Assembly: GCF_000423085.1 (NCBI RefSeq)
Contig: NZ_AUHH01000015.1
Span: 1-64,000, forward strand
Direction: 5' to 3'
Length of the DNA: 64,000 nucleotides
Origin: Granulicoccus phenolivorans DSM 17626 = NBRC 107789 = JCM 15570
GTDB lineage: Bacteria > Actinomycetota > Actinomycetes > Propionibacteriales > Propionibacteriaceae
Below the pieces are notes generated by a model, which ran no database searches, had not been told where the DNA came from, and saw only the letters and a list, made by a program, of their open reading frames with translations. The position numbers and the translations under genes are program-made. Shown here in pieces: positions 1 to 8,064 of the stretch (position 1 is its first letter; each line of letters begins with the position of its first letter).

Positions 1-30
1 ATCCCGCTGCCCCAGGATGCGAGCGGCGTT

Positions 31-115
31 TCCGGCGACGGCTCGGGCAATCCGGCGACAGCAAGTGGCGTGCGTGGGCTTCCGGCGACGGCTCGGGCAA
101 TCCGGCGACAGCAAG
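31..115. repeat. Two direct copies of a 35-bp unit, period 50
   Basis: Positions 31-65 and 81-115 are identical 35-bp copies (beginning TCCGGCGACGGCTCGGGCAA) separated by 15 bp of unique sequence. No gene is supported in 1-346 on either strand. The apparent open frames there are produced by the repeats having lengths divisible by three. Confidence 0.9.
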
Positions 116-170
116 AGGTTCCCGCGAGTGGTGCACCGGGTGCGGGATGATTGTCGACCCGCGGAATGTA

Positions 171-340
171 CGAGCCTGTCGCGAGAACGCCCACTCGGTC
201 CGAACCTGTCGCGGGACGGCCCACCCGCTCCGAACCTGTCGCAGGAACGCCCACCCGCTCCGAACCTGTCGCAGGAACGCCCACCCGCTCCGAACCTGTC
301 GCAGGAACGCCCACCCGCTCCGAACCTGTCGCGGGAACGC
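171..340. repeat. 30-bp tandem minisatellite, about 5.7 copies
   Basis: A strict 30-bp period starts at 171, 201, 231, 261, 291 and 321. The copies at 231, 261 and 291 are identical; the outer copies carry point changes. Each unit contains CTGTCGCAGGAACGCCC or a variant. The array ends 7 bp beyond the 3' end of the minus-strand nrtR gene, so it lies in that gene's 3' flank. There is no unique spacer between units, so it is not a CRISPR array. Related cores recur near 39.9-40.1 kb. Confidence 0.95.
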
Positions 341-346
341 TGCTCG

Positions 347-1063
347 TCACTCGTTGGGGCGCAGGATCGCGAACGGATCGGTGACCTCGAGTTCGCGACT
401 GGTGAACCGGAACAGCTTGGCCGGCCGACCGCCCTGCTCGCCGGACGCACTGACGTCCCCGGTCGGCTCAAGCTGACCGCGCCGCAGCAGGATCCGTTGC
501 AGGTTCGTCGAGGAGACCTCGTGGTCCAGCGCGATCGCGTACGCCCGGCGCAACTGGGCCATGGTGAACTCGTCGGCGGCCAGGGCGAACCCGATGTTGG
601 TGTAGGAGAGTTTCGCGCGCAGTCGGCGCACCCCCTCCGCGATCACCGGGCGATGGTCGAAGGCCACCTCGGGCAGCGCGCCGACCGGCCACCAGGCTCC
701 GTGGGCGGGCAGTTCGGGGTCGCTGGTCCAGGGCACCAGGCCGAGATAGGCGGTCGCGATGGTGCGCTCGAACGGGTCGCGGCCCGGGTCGCTGAGCGTC
801 CGCAACTGCTCCAGGTGGGCGATCTGGGTCAGGTCCACCTTCGCCGCCAGGTGCCGCCGCACCGACGCCCCCACCGTCTCGGTCGCCTCCACCGGTCCGC
901 TCGGCAACGCCCAGGCGCCGGCGTACGGATCGCGGCGCCGGCGCAGCATCAGCACCGACAACTGGGGTCGCGGCGTCCCCGGGCGGACCTGGAGAACGAC
1001 CGCCAATGCCTCGTGTCGATACTTCGCCACCCCGGTTTCGTCCCGGACTAGTTGCCTGACCAC
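347..1063 (-). CDS. nrtR: NrtR-type Nudix-related transcriptional regulator of NAD biosynthesis
   Basis: 238 aa. The N-terminal two thirds has a Nudix fold whose catalytic box is degenerate (the [17 protein letters not shown] region lacks the REVxEE metal ligands). The C-terminal part is a winged helix ending in GRPAKLFRF. That arrangement is diagnostic of NrtR repressors, which sense ADP-ribose or related NAD metabolites. The gene diverges from nadA, a classical NrtR target, so it probably represses nadA-nadBC and perhaps itself. The chosen GTG lies 6 nt after a TAGCAT -10 (1075-1070), which suggests a leaderless mRNA. The assignment rests on the fold and the position next to nadA. Confidence 0.88.
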   Translation of the reverse strand: MVRQLVRDETGVAKYRHEALAVVLQVRPGTPRPQLSVLMLRRRRDPYAGAWALPSGPVEATETVGASVRRHLAAKVDLTQIAHLEQLRTLSDPGRDPFERTIATAYLGLVPWTSDPELPAHGAWWPVGALPEVAFDHRPVIAEGVRRLRAKLSYTNIGFALAADEFTMAQLRRAYAIALDHEVSSTNLQRILLRRGQLEPTGDVSASGEQGGRPAKLFRFTSRELEVTDPFAILRPNE

Positions 1064-1111
1064 ACGGGCATGCTATCGTTCAAAGACAGTTTTCGACCGA
1101 TAGGCGAAAAC
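1052..1111 (+). promoter_or_regulatory. Divergent nrtR/nadA promoters with candidate NrtR operator
   Basis: A perfect inverted repeat GTTTTCG-N9-CGAAAAC spans 1089-1111, just upstream of the nadA ribosome-binding site. A second, wider dyad CTATCG (1073-1078) / CGATAG (1098-1103) overlaps it. A possible nadA promoter is TTGCCT (1052-1057), 16 bp, TATCGT (1074-1079); on the other strand TAGCAT (1075-1070) would serve nrtR. The dyads sit where a repressor would block both genes. The promoter and operator assignments are inferred from symmetry and position. Confidence 0.55.
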
Positions 1112-1125
1112 CGAAGGAGAAGGAA

Positions 1126-2163
1126 ATGACCGAGCTCAATGAAGCCACTCGGCTCAGCCCCGCCGAACTGGCCACCGACTGGCGGTCCTGGTCGCCCGAG
1201 CAACTGCGACGCTGGGCCGAGGAGGTCCGCCGGCTCGCCGAGCAGCAGAACGCGGTGATCCTGGCGCACAACTATCAGTTGCCGCAGATTCAGGATGTCG
1301 CCCACCATGTCGGTGACTCCCTCGCCCTGTCCCGGATCGCCGCCGAGGTCGAGGCGGACACGATCGTGTTCTGCGGGGTGCACTTCATGGCCGAGACCGC
1401 GAAGATCCTCTCCCCCGACAAGCGGGTGCTGATCCCCGACGCGAACGCCGGCTGCTCGCTGGCCGACACCATCAACGCCGAACAGTTGCGCGCCTGGAAG
1501 GCCGAGCATCCCGGTGCCGTGGTGGTCTCCTACGTCAACACCACCGCCGAGGTGAAGGCGGAGACCGACGTGTGCTGCACGTCCTCCAACGCCGTCGACG
1601 TGGTGAACTCGATCCCGGCCGACACCGAGATCCTGTTCTGCCCCGACCAGTTCCTGGGTGCCCACGTACGCCGGCAGACCGGCCGGACCAACATCCGGAT
1701 CTGGCTCGGCGAGTGCCACGTGCACGCCGGCATCAGCCCGGAGAACCTGGTGCAGCAGGTCGAGGACAACCCCGAGGCGGAGCTGTTCGTCCACCCCGAG
1801 TGCGGCTGCACCACCTCGGCGCTGTGGCTGAACGACACCGGCGCCCTGCCGAAGGGCCGTACGCACATCCTGTCCACCGGCGGAATGCTGGACGAGGCGC
1901 GAGCCACCCACGCGAAGAAGGTCCTGGTCGCCACCGAGATCGGGATGCTGCACCAGCTGCGCAAGGCCAACCCGGACACCGACTTCCAGCCGGTCAACCC
2001 GCAGGCGGCGTGCAAGTTCATGCAGATGATCACCCCGCCGAAGGTGCTGCGGGCGCTCACCGAGGGCACCGACGAGGTCTTCGTCGACCGGGCGACCGCC
2101 GCCCGGGCCAAGCGGGCCGTCGAGCGGATGGTCGCGATCGGCAACCCGGGTTCGGGGGAATGA
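1126..2163 (+). CDS. nadA: Quinolinate synthase NadA
   Basis: 345 aa. Condenses iminoaspartate with dihydroxyacetone phosphate to quinolinate, the second step of de novo NAD synthesis, in the cytosol. The three cysteines expected to bind the [4Fe-4S] cluster are present at about C83 ([12 protein letters not shown]), C226 ([11 protein letters not shown]) and C296 (PQAACKFM). Length is typical. The ATG follows a GAAGGAGAAGGAA ribosome-binding site. Its stop overlaps the start of nadBC by 4 bp (ATGA), so the two are translationally coupled, and NadA receives the unstable iminoaspartate from the downstream NadB domain. Confidence 0.97.
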   Translation: MTELNEATRLSPAELATDWRSWSPEQLRRWAEEVRRLAEQQNAVILAHNYQLPQIQDVAHHVGDSLALSRIAAEVEADTIVFCGVHFMAETAKILSPDKRVLIPDANAGCSLADTINAEQLRAWKAEHPGAVVVSYVNTTAEVKAETDVCCTSSNAVDVVNSIPADTEILFCPDQFLGAHVRRQTGRTNIRIWLGECHVHAGISPENLVQQVEDNPEAELFVHPECGCTTSALWLNDTGALPKGRTHILSTGGMLDEARATHAKKVLVATEIGMLHQLRKANPDTDFQPVNPQAACKFMQMITPPKVLRALTEGTDEVFVDRATAARAKRAVERMVAIGNPGSGE

Positions 2164-4754
2164 GCGTGAACGAACCGGTACGCCTCCCCCGGCGGATCCC
2201 GGCACCGGATCCGACCTCGGTCACCGAGACCGATGTGGTGATCGTCGGGACCGGGGCGGCCGGACTCTCGGCCGCGCTGCACCTGGCCACCGCCGGGATC
2301 CCGACGGTACTCATCACCCGCGGGACGGTCACCGACTCGGCCACGGCGTGGGCGCAGGGTGGCCTGGCCGCGGTGTGGGACGCGGGCGATTCCACCGATC
2401 TACACTACTCCGACACGCTGACCGCCGGCGCCGGGCTGTGCGAGCCCGGCGTGGTGCGCGAACTGGTGGAGTCCGCCCCGCGCGCGGTGCAGCGGCTGAT
2501 CGACCTGGGTGCGCAGTTCGATCGGGCTCACGACGGGTCCTACGACCTGCACCTGGAGGGCGGCCATCATCACCGCCGGATCCTGCACGCCGGCGGCGAC
2601 GCCTCCGGCCACGAGGTCGAGCGGACCCTGGCGGCGGCGCTGGATCGCACCCTCACCACACCGAATTCCTCGGTCACCCTCGCCGAGCAGACCCGGGTGA
2701 TCGATGTGCTGACCGATTCCGACGGGGTCGCCTGCGGCGTCCGGGTGCTCGGCCCCGACGGCAGCATCGGGGACATTCATGCCCGCGCGGTCGTGCTCGC
2801 CTCGGGTGGGGTCGGCCAGCTGTGGCCGCAGACGACCAACCCGCTCGGGGCGACCGGGGACGGCATCGCGATCGCGGCCCGGGCCGGGGCGCTGATCCGC
2901 GACATCGAGTTCGTCCAGTTCCACCCGACCCTGCTGGTGGTGCCCGATGCCCACCGGGTGCCCGGGGACCGCGGAGTGCTGATCTCCGAGGCGGTGCGCG
3001 GCGAAGGGGCGTACCTGATCGATCACGCGGGCAATCGGGTGATGACCGGGCTGCATCCGATGGCCGACCTCGCCCCGCGCGACGTGGTGTCGGCGGCGAT
3101 GCAGGCCCACCTGGCCCGGACCGGCGAACCGCACCTGTTCCTGGACGCGACCGCGTTCGGCACCGACAAGTGGCAGCGCCAGTTCCCGAGCATCCTGGCG
3201 ATGTGCCGCGAACGCGGCGTCGATCCGGTCACCCAGCCGATTCCGGTGCTGCCCGGGGCGCACTACCTGTGCGGCGGCATCGCCGCCGACCTGTCCGGTC
3301 GGACCACCCTGGCCGGCCTGTACGCCATCGGCGAGGTCGCCGCGACCGGCGTCCAGGGCGCCAATCGGCTGGCCTCGAACTCGGTCACCGAGGCCCTGGT
3401 GGCCGGGGACCACTGGGGCGCGCTGCTGGCGAGCCAGTTGGGTCCGCGACTGACGCCGGCGTTCCAGCCCGAGTCGGGGGCGGTGGTCCCGCGGACCGCG
3501 ACGGAGGCGATCCAGCAGGTGATGGCCTCCTCGGTCGCCGTGCTGCGGACCGCCGAGTCACTGACCGCCGCGCTCACCGAACTGGCCACGATGCCGACGC
3601 CGGCGGCGGCCGCGAGCGCGGACCGGGCCCTGGACCACCCCACACTGGATGCGACCAATCTGCACACCGTGGCCACCCTGATCGCGACCGCGGCCCTGGC
3701 CCGCACCGAATCGCGCGGGTGCCATCGCCGTGCGGACTTCCCCGAATCGGTGCAGCGCTGGGTACGCCACCTGGCGCTGACGTTGGAACCGGACGGCTCG
3801 CTGAGCGTGCACAACCAGCCGCTCGATCTGCCGGCCGACGCGCTGTTCAGCGGGCGGCGGTTCCCCTGGCCGGTCGAGATCAGCGACCTGCTGGTGGCCG
3901 GCGGGCTCGATCCGAGTCATGTGCTGGAGGTCATCAATCGGACCCTCGACGAGGATCTGCAGTGGGGGCCCGATGTGACCACCGAGGCGACCCTGGGGGC
4001 GGATGCAACCGGGGTGGCCGATGTGGTGGCGCGGCAGACCGGTTGCCTGGCGGCGGTTCCGGTCGGCGCGGCGGTGATCCACACCCTGGCCCAGCGACAG
4101 CAGGTGCCGGTCGAGGTGACCCTGGTGGCCGCCGACGGGGATCGCGTACAGCCCGGGGATGTGGTGCTGACCGCGTCCGGGCCGCTGCGCTGCCTGTTGA
4201 CCGCCGAACGGACGATGCTCAATCTGACCTCGCAGTTGTCCGGAGTGGCCACCGCGACCGCCGCCTGGGCCGATGCCCTGGCCGGCACCCCGACCCGGGT
4301 CCGCGACACCCGCAAGACGGTGCCCGGGCTGCGGGTGCTGCAGAAGTACGCCGTGCGCTGCGGCGGCGGGGTGAATCACCGGATGGGCCTGGGCGATGCG
4401 GCGCTGATCAAGGACAACCATGTGGCCGGAGCGGGGTCGGTCGCCGGCGCCTTCCGTGCCGTCCGGGAACGCGCGCCGCACGTCAGCGTGGAGATCGAGG
4501 TCGACACGATCCAGCAGGCCCGGGAGGCGATCAGTGCCGGTGCCGACCTGATCCTGTTGGACAACATGTCCCCGGAACAGATGGCCGAGTGCGTCGAGCT
4601 GTGCCGGGCCGCCGATGTGCGTACCGAGGCCAGCGGCGGGCTGACCCTGCCGGATGCCCCGGCGGTGGCCGCGGCCGGAGTCGACTTCATCGCGGTGGGT
4701 GCGCTGACCCACTCCGCGAAGGTGCTCGATCTCGGCTTCGACCTGCGAGGGTGA
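2160..4754 (+). CDS. nadBC: Fused L-aspartate oxidase (NadB) - nicotinate-nucleotide pyrophosphorylase (NadC)
   Basis: 864 aa in one uninterrupted frame. Residues about 20-560 are L-aspartate oxidase: Rossmann FAD motif [11 protein letters not shown], the [11 protein letters not shown] loop and the [16 protein letters not shown] segment. Residues about 570-864 are quinolinate phosphoribosyltransferase: [38 protein letters not shown]. In most bacteria these are two adjacent proteins of about 540 and 285 aa; here no stop or restart separates them. The fusion would catalyse aspartate to iminoaspartate and quinolinate to nicotinate mononucleotide, the steps on either side of NadA, so the two coupled genes cover the whole aspartate-to-NaMN route. 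Confidence 0.95.
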   Translation: MSVNEPVRLPRRIPAPDPTSVTETDVVIVGTGAAGLSAALHLATAGIPTVLITRGTVTDSATAWAQGGLAAVWDAGDSTDLHYSDTLTAGAGLCEPGVVRELVESAPRAVQRLIDLGAQFDRAHDGSYDLHLEGGHHHRRILHAGGDASGHEVERTLAAALDRTLTTPNSSVTLAEQTRVIDVLTDSDGVACGVRVLGPDGSIGDIHARAVVLASGGVGQLWPQTTNPLGATGDGIAIAARAGALIRDIEFVQFHPTLLVVPDAHRVPGDRGVLISEAVRGEGAYLIDHAGNRVMTGLHPMADLAPRDVVSAAMQAHLARTGEPHLFLDATAFGTDKWQRQFPSILAMCRERGVDPVTQPIPVLPGAHYLCGGIAADLSGRTTLAGLYAIGEVAATGVQGANRLASNSVTEALVAGDHWGALLASQLGPRLTPAFQPESGAVVPRTATEAIQQVMASSVAVLRTAESLTAALTELATMPTPAAAASADRALDHPTLDATNLHTVATLIATAALARTESRGCHRRADFPESVQRWVRHLALTLEPDGSLSVHNQPLDLPADALFSGRRFPWPVEISDLLVAGGLDPSHVLEVINRTLDEDLQWGPDVTTEATLGADATGVADVVARQTGCLAAVPVGAAVIHTLAQRQQVPVEVTLVAADGDRVQPGDVVLTASGPLRCLLTAERTMLNLTSQLSGVATATAAWADALAGTPTRVRDTRKTVPGLRVLQKYAVRCGGGVNHRMGLGDAALIKDNHVAGAGSVAGAFRAVRERAPHVSVEIEVDTIQQAREAISAGADLILLDNMSPEQMAECVELCRAADVRTEASGGLTLPDAPAVAAAGVDFIAVGALTHSAKVLDLGFDLRG

Positions 4755-4763
4755 AGCGCAGCG

Positions 4764-4792
4764 CCCCGAAGTGTGCCCGACACACTTCGGGG
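4764..4792 (+). terminator. Intrinsic terminator-like hairpin after nadBC
   Basis: A perfect 12-bp stem CCCCGAAGTGTG / CACACTTCGGGG with a 5-nt loop starts 9 bp after the nadBC stop. It lacks a U-tract, as is usual for actinobacterial terminators. It also rules out an upstream start for the next gene, because any start inside it would precede that gene's promoter. Confidence 0.75.
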
Positions 4793-4798
4793 GCCCGC

Positions 4799-4816
4799 CG
4801 TGCGAGAGCGCTCCCG
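4799..4816. promoter_or_regulatory. LacI-family operator, site 1
   Basis: CGTGCGAGAGCGCTCCCG is identical over 18 bp to 5835-5852. The core CGAGAGC|GCTCCCG is a 14-bp palindrome with one mismatch centred on GAGCGCTC, matching the known LacI-family box style (for example TGGGAGCGCTCCCA of CebR). It lies 37 bp before the phosphatase start. The probable binding protein is the LacI regulator at 10771-11784 (inference). Confidence 0.7.
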
Positions 4817-4853
4817 TAACCTCCTCGGCACCTCGGAATGTTCTGCTCGGTCC

Positions 4854-5657
4854 ATGCAGCACACCTTCATCAGTGGTAGCCGCGGAGTGGTCGAGTACGC
4901 CATCACTCCCAAGTCGGATGATCGCCCGTGCGAGGACGCACTGGTCATCACCGATGACTTCGTCGCGGTCATCGACGGCATGTCCGACCCCCAGGGTGAC
5001 CTGGCCCCCGGGGAGGTCGCCGGCCACTCCACCCAACTGGCCCATGCCATCACCGCGCTCCCGCCGGACATCGCCGCCACCGAGGCGCTGGCCATTCTCG
5101 CCGCCCTGCCCACCCGAGCCGGCGCCGTGCTCGCGATCTTCAGCCGCACGCGCCGGGAGATCTGGCGGGTCGGTGATGTGAATTGGGCCGTCGACGGGGT
5201 GCACCACGTCCCGACCAAGCGGGTCGACGACGCAATGACGCTGTTCCGGTCCGCGGTCAATCACGCCCACCTCGCCGCCGGTGCCGGCCTCGAGGACATC
5301 ATCACCACCGACCCGGGACTGACCGCGACCTTCCCTCTGCTGCACGCCCAGCGGTCCCTGGCCAACCAGCCCGGCCCCTGGGGCTACGGCGTCCTCAACG
5401 GCACCCCGATCCCCGCGGAGCATCTGGCGGTGGTCGACGTCACCGACGCCACCGAGGTCGTCCTCACCAGCGACGGTTACCCCGTGCCCGCGGCGTCCCT
5501 GGCAGCAGCCGAACGGGAACTCGCCGAGGCCCTGCTGGCCGACCCCGCCTGCCTCGACCGACTGGCCGGCATGGGCAAGGCGCCCAAGCCGGGCGCGCAC
5601 GGGCCCGATGATCGAACCTACGTCCGCATTCGCCCGGCCGACACCCGCCATGAGTGA
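4854..5657 (+). CDS. PP2C-like (PPM family) metal-dependent phosphatase
   Basis: 267 aa, no signal peptide or membrane segment. PPM-family landmarks appear in order: an acidic ED pair (residues 27-28), VIDGM (40-43, metal-binding D-G), WRVGDVNW, TSDGY (about 205-209) and a C-terminal DDRTYV (252-257). It is therefore probably a soluble Mn/Mg phosphatase, but sequence divergence from signalling PP2Cs leaves the substrate open: a protein or a small phosphoester. A start at 4854 is chosen because upstream in-frame starts lie inside the terminator or operator. The operator identical to that of the ABC importer suggests joint induction with uptake of an organophosphate. Confidence 0.65.
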   Translation: MQHTFISGSRGVVEYAITPKSDDRPCEDALVITDDFVAVIDGMSDPQGDLAPGEVAGHSTQLAHAITALPPDIAATEALAILAALPTRAGAVLAIFSRTRREIWRVGDVNWAVDGVHHVPTKRVDDAMTLFRSAVNHAHLAAGAGLEDIITTDPGLTATFPLLHAQRSLANQPGPWGYGVLNGTPIPAEHLAVVDVTDATEVVLTSDGYPVPAASLAAAERELAEALLADPACLDRLAGMGKAPKPGAHGPDDRTYVRIRPADTRHE

Positions 5658-5728
5658 CCGCTCACCGCTGCGCGTACCCACCCGGAACATCCTCCCCGAC
5701 CATGAGTTTCCGTGGTCACACGGCTGAG

Positions 5729-5754
5729 CCCCGGCGCCCGGGTCCGCGCCGGGG
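5729..5754 (+). terminator. Hairpin terminator after the PP2C-like gene
   Basis: A 9-bp perfect stem CCCCGGCGC / GCGCCGGGG with an 8-nt loop, 71 bp after the stop codon. It separates the phosphatase gene from the importer operon, which fits each having its own operator. Confidence 0.6.
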
Positions 5755-5834
5755 GTCGCACCGATCGTTTGCCCCAACGTCACCTTCCCGTTCCATTTCC
5801 ACGGCCCAGCCGCCATATCGACTGCCCAGGATGA

Positions 5835-5852
5835 CGTGCGAGAGCGCTCCCG
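5835..5852. promoter_or_regulatory. LacI-family operator, site 2
   Basis: An exact 18-bp copy of the site at 4799-4816, 27 bp upstream of the lipoprotein start and immediately before its AGAGGAGA ribosome-binding site. No convincing -35/-10 pair was found upstream, so whether the repressor blocks initiation or elongation cannot be told. Confidence 0.7.
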
Positions 5853-5879
5853 CTTCCGTCTCTTGCAGAGGAGATTTCG

Positions 5880-6938
5880 ATGTTCCGCACGACTTTGGCA
5901 GTCCTGGTGGCCGCTGCCCTGCTGCTGGTCACGGCCTGTGGCTCCGGTACCCCAGGTGCGAGCGGCTCCGGCGGCCCCGCCTCCGGTGACACGCTGATCG
6001 TCTACACCAACTCCGGCTCCGACGGCCGGGACGCCTGGCTCGTCGATCGGGCCAAGGCTGCCGGGTTCGACATCCAGGTGGTCCAGGCCGGCGGCGGCGA
6101 CGTGAAGAACAAGATCATCAACGAGAAGGCCAATCCGGTTGCCGACGTGGTCTTCGGCCTGAACAACTTCTACCTCGAGCAGATCGTCGCCGCCGGCGCG
6201 GTGGAGGCGTACAAGCCGTCGTGGTCGGACAAGACCGACCCCGCCCAGGGCGACCCGTCGGGGAAGGGCTACTACTGGCCCATCGTCCAGCAGGGCATCG
6301 TGCTCCCCTACAAGGCCGATGCCGCGCTCAAGCCCGCCGACTGGTCCGACCTGTGGAGCAAGCCGGAGTGGAAGGACAAGTACGAGGTCCCGACCAGTGT
6401 CACCGGCGCCACCACCCAATTGGCGATCGCGGGCATCCTGAGCCGCTACCGCGACGACCGCGGTGAGAACGGCATCTCTGCCGAGGGCTGGAACGCCATC
6501 AAGGCCTACTTCGCGAACGGCCGCAAGGCCGAAAAGGGAGTCGACCTGTTCAAGCAGATGGCCGACGGCAAGGTCATCACCGGTCAGATGTTCACCTCCG
6601 GTGTCATCCAGCGGGAGAAGCAGTACCAGATCCAGGTCCAGCTGATGCAGCCGGCGATCGGTGCACCCTTCGCCACCGAGCAGGTCGCTCTGGTGGCGGG
6701 CAGCAAGAAGGCCGAGCGCGCCAAGCAGTTCATCGACTGGTTCGGCGGCGCCGAGGTGCAGGGCGCCTGGAGCAAGGAGTTCACCTCCCTGCCGGCCAAC
6801 TCCGACGCCGTCGCCAACGCCGACCCCGCCGTCGTCGAGCTGCACAAGGGATTGAAGGTGCAGAACATCGACTGGACCTGGGTCGGTCAGAACATGGACG
6901 CCTGGGTCGAAAAGATCACCCTCGAGTACCTCAACTGA
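5880..6938 (+). CDS. ABC importer substrate-binding lipoprotein, AfuA/FbpA type
   Basis: 352 aa. A lipoprotein signal with lipobox LVTAC puts the acylated cysteine at residue 20, followed by a Gly/Ser-rich linker. The mature part resembles the type-II periplasmic binding fold used for ferric ion, phosphonates and hexose phosphates (TLIVYTNSG start; FGLNNFYLEQIVAAGAV; QTEQVALVAGSKKAE-like closing helix). It would capture substrate outside the membrane and deliver it to the permease encoded at 8061-9854. The downstream phosphodiesterase favours an organophosphate such as a glycerophosphodiester over iron; this is inference from context. Confidence 0.82.
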   Translation: MFRTTLAVLVAAALLLVTACGSGTPGASGSGGPASGDTLIVYTNSGSDGRDAWLVDRAKAAGFDIQVVQAGGGDVKNKIINEKANPVADVVFGLNNFYLEQIVAAGAVEAYKPSWSDKTDPAQGDPSGKGYYWPIVQQGIVLPYKADAALKPADWSDLWSKPEWKDKYEVPTSVTGATTQLAIAGILSRYRDDRGENGISAEGWNAIKAYFANGRKAEKGVDLFKQMADGKVITGQMFTSGVIQREKQYQIQVQLMQPAIGAPFATEQVALVAGSKKAERAKQFIDWFGGAEVQGAWSKEFTSLPANSDAVANADPAVVELHKGLKVQNIDWTWVGQNMDAWVEKITLEYLN

Positions 6939-6968
6939 CCGGTTTCCCGCCACCCGCATCACCCATGG

Positions 6969-6994
6969 GGCGGGGTCGCAGCGCCGACCCCGCC
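6969..6994 (+). promoter_or_regulatory. Intra-operon hairpin between lipoprotein and ATPase genes
   Basis: A perfect 10-bp stem GGCGGGGTCG / CGACCCCGCC with a 6-nt loop in the 94-bp gap. In ABC operons such hairpins often stabilise the upstream message or partly terminate transcription, giving more binding protein than membrane components. That role is inferred from position. Confidence 0.55.
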
Positions 6995-7032
6995 TCGCCG
7001 CAGCCCACCTGACGCACATGAAGGGACCAGAT

Positions 7033-8064
7033 GTGATCAGCTTCGAAGGGGTCGCCGTGAAGTTCGGTGACTTCACCGCTATCCCCGACCTCAACCTGGA
7101 GATCAATGAGGGCGAGTTCTTCACGTTGCTCGGCCCCTCGGGTTCGGGGAAGACGACCGCCCTGCGTACGCTGGCCGGATTCAACATTCCGGCCGCCGGT
7201 ACGGTCAACCTGAACGGTCGCGACATCACCCGCGAGTTGCCCGAAAAGCGCGGCATCGGGATGGTGTTCCAGAACTACGCGCTCTATCCGACGATGAACG
7301 TCTTCGAGAACATCGCCTTCGGCCTGCGCGTCAAGAAGGTCAAGGACCCCGAGGTCGCCACCAAGGTCGATGCGGCCGCCGACAGGGTCGGACTCACCCG
7401 TGACCAGCTGACCAAGAGCGTCGCTGCCCTCTCCGGAGGTCAGCAACAGCGGGTGGCGATCGCTCGCGCGCTCGTGCTGGAACCGGACATTCTGCTGCTG
7501 GACGAACCCCTGTCCAACCTCGACGCCAAGCTGCGCATCCGGCTGCGGCACCAGCTCAAGGATCTCCAGAACTCCCTGGGCATCACCACCGTCTACGTCA
7601 CCCATGACCAGGACGAGGCGTTGACGATGAGCGACCGGATCGCAGTGTTCAACCTCGGTCGCATCGAGCAGGTCGGCACTCCCCGCGACATCTACGATGC
7701 CTCCGCAACGGACTTCGTCAGCGGCTTCATCGGTGACCGCAGCATCATCAACCCCGGCCTGCTGGCCCGCCTGGACGTCCCCGCGACGATCGACCCCACC
7801 CGACCCGCGGTGATCCGGGCCGACAAGCCCCTGCTGATCGTCGGCACCGACGAGACCCGCGGCCTGCCGGGGGTGGTGACGTCGCTGCGCTACTACGGCC
7901 GCCACACCGAGTACGAGGTGCGCATGTTCGACAGTGACGTACGCCTGCTGCACAAGGAGGACGGCCGCACGCACGCCGAGGTCGGCGACGCGGTGCAGGT
8001 CCTGATCGATCCGCGCTTCCTGCGCCAGTACGCCGAGGCACCGAAGCTGGAGGACGAATCATGA
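7033..8064 (+). CDS. ABC importer ATP-binding protein
   Basis: About 343 aa. Complete ABC ATPase: Walker A GPSGSGKT, Q-loop VFQNYALYP, signature LSGGQQQR, Walker B ILLLDEP, D-loop SNLDAK and switch VYVTHDQ. A C-terminal TOBE-like extension (about residues 235-343) is typical of the FbpC/PotA/MalK group. It couples ATP hydrolysis to the permease. The GTG at 7033 is preferred because AAGGGA sits 6 nt upstream; an in-frame ATG at 7018 has no ribosome-binding site. Its stop overlaps the permease start by 4 bp. Confidence 0.9.
   Translation: MISFEGVAVKFGDFTAIPDLNLEINEGEFFTLLGPSGSGKTTALRTLAGFNIPAAGTVNLNGRDITRELPEKRGIGMVFQNYALYPTMNVFENIAFGLRVKKVKDPEVATKVDAAADRVGLTRDQLTKSVAALSGGQQQRVAIARALVLEPDILLLDEPLSNLDAKLRIRLRHQLKDLQNSLGITTVYVTHDQDEALTMSDRIAVFNLGRIEQVGTPRDIYDASATDFVSGFIGDRSIINPGLLARLDVPATIDPTRPAVIRADKPLLIVGTDETRGLPGVVTSLRYYGRHTEYEVRMFDSDVRLLHKEDGRTHAEVGDAVQVLIDPRFLRQYAEAPKLEDES

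Noticed and set aside
171-340. CRISPR array
   Set aside because: The 30-bp units abut with no unique spacers, and no cas genes are present.
17-1051. Protein-coding gene of about 340 aa on the plus strand
   Set aside because: The frame runs through minisatellites and antisense to nrtR; it has no start signal and the repeats explain the openness.
4773-4853. N-terminal extension of the PP2C-like protein
   Set aside because: The extension would begin inside the nadBC terminator stem and cross the operator.
7018-7032. ATG at 7018 as start of the importer ATPase
   Set aside because: There is no ribosome-binding site before it, whereas the GTG at 7033 has AAGGGA at correct spacing.
3558-7256. Very long minus-strand frame of about 1230 codons
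   Set aside because: It is antisense to nadBC, the phosphatase gene and the binding-protein gene, a by-product of high GC codon bias.
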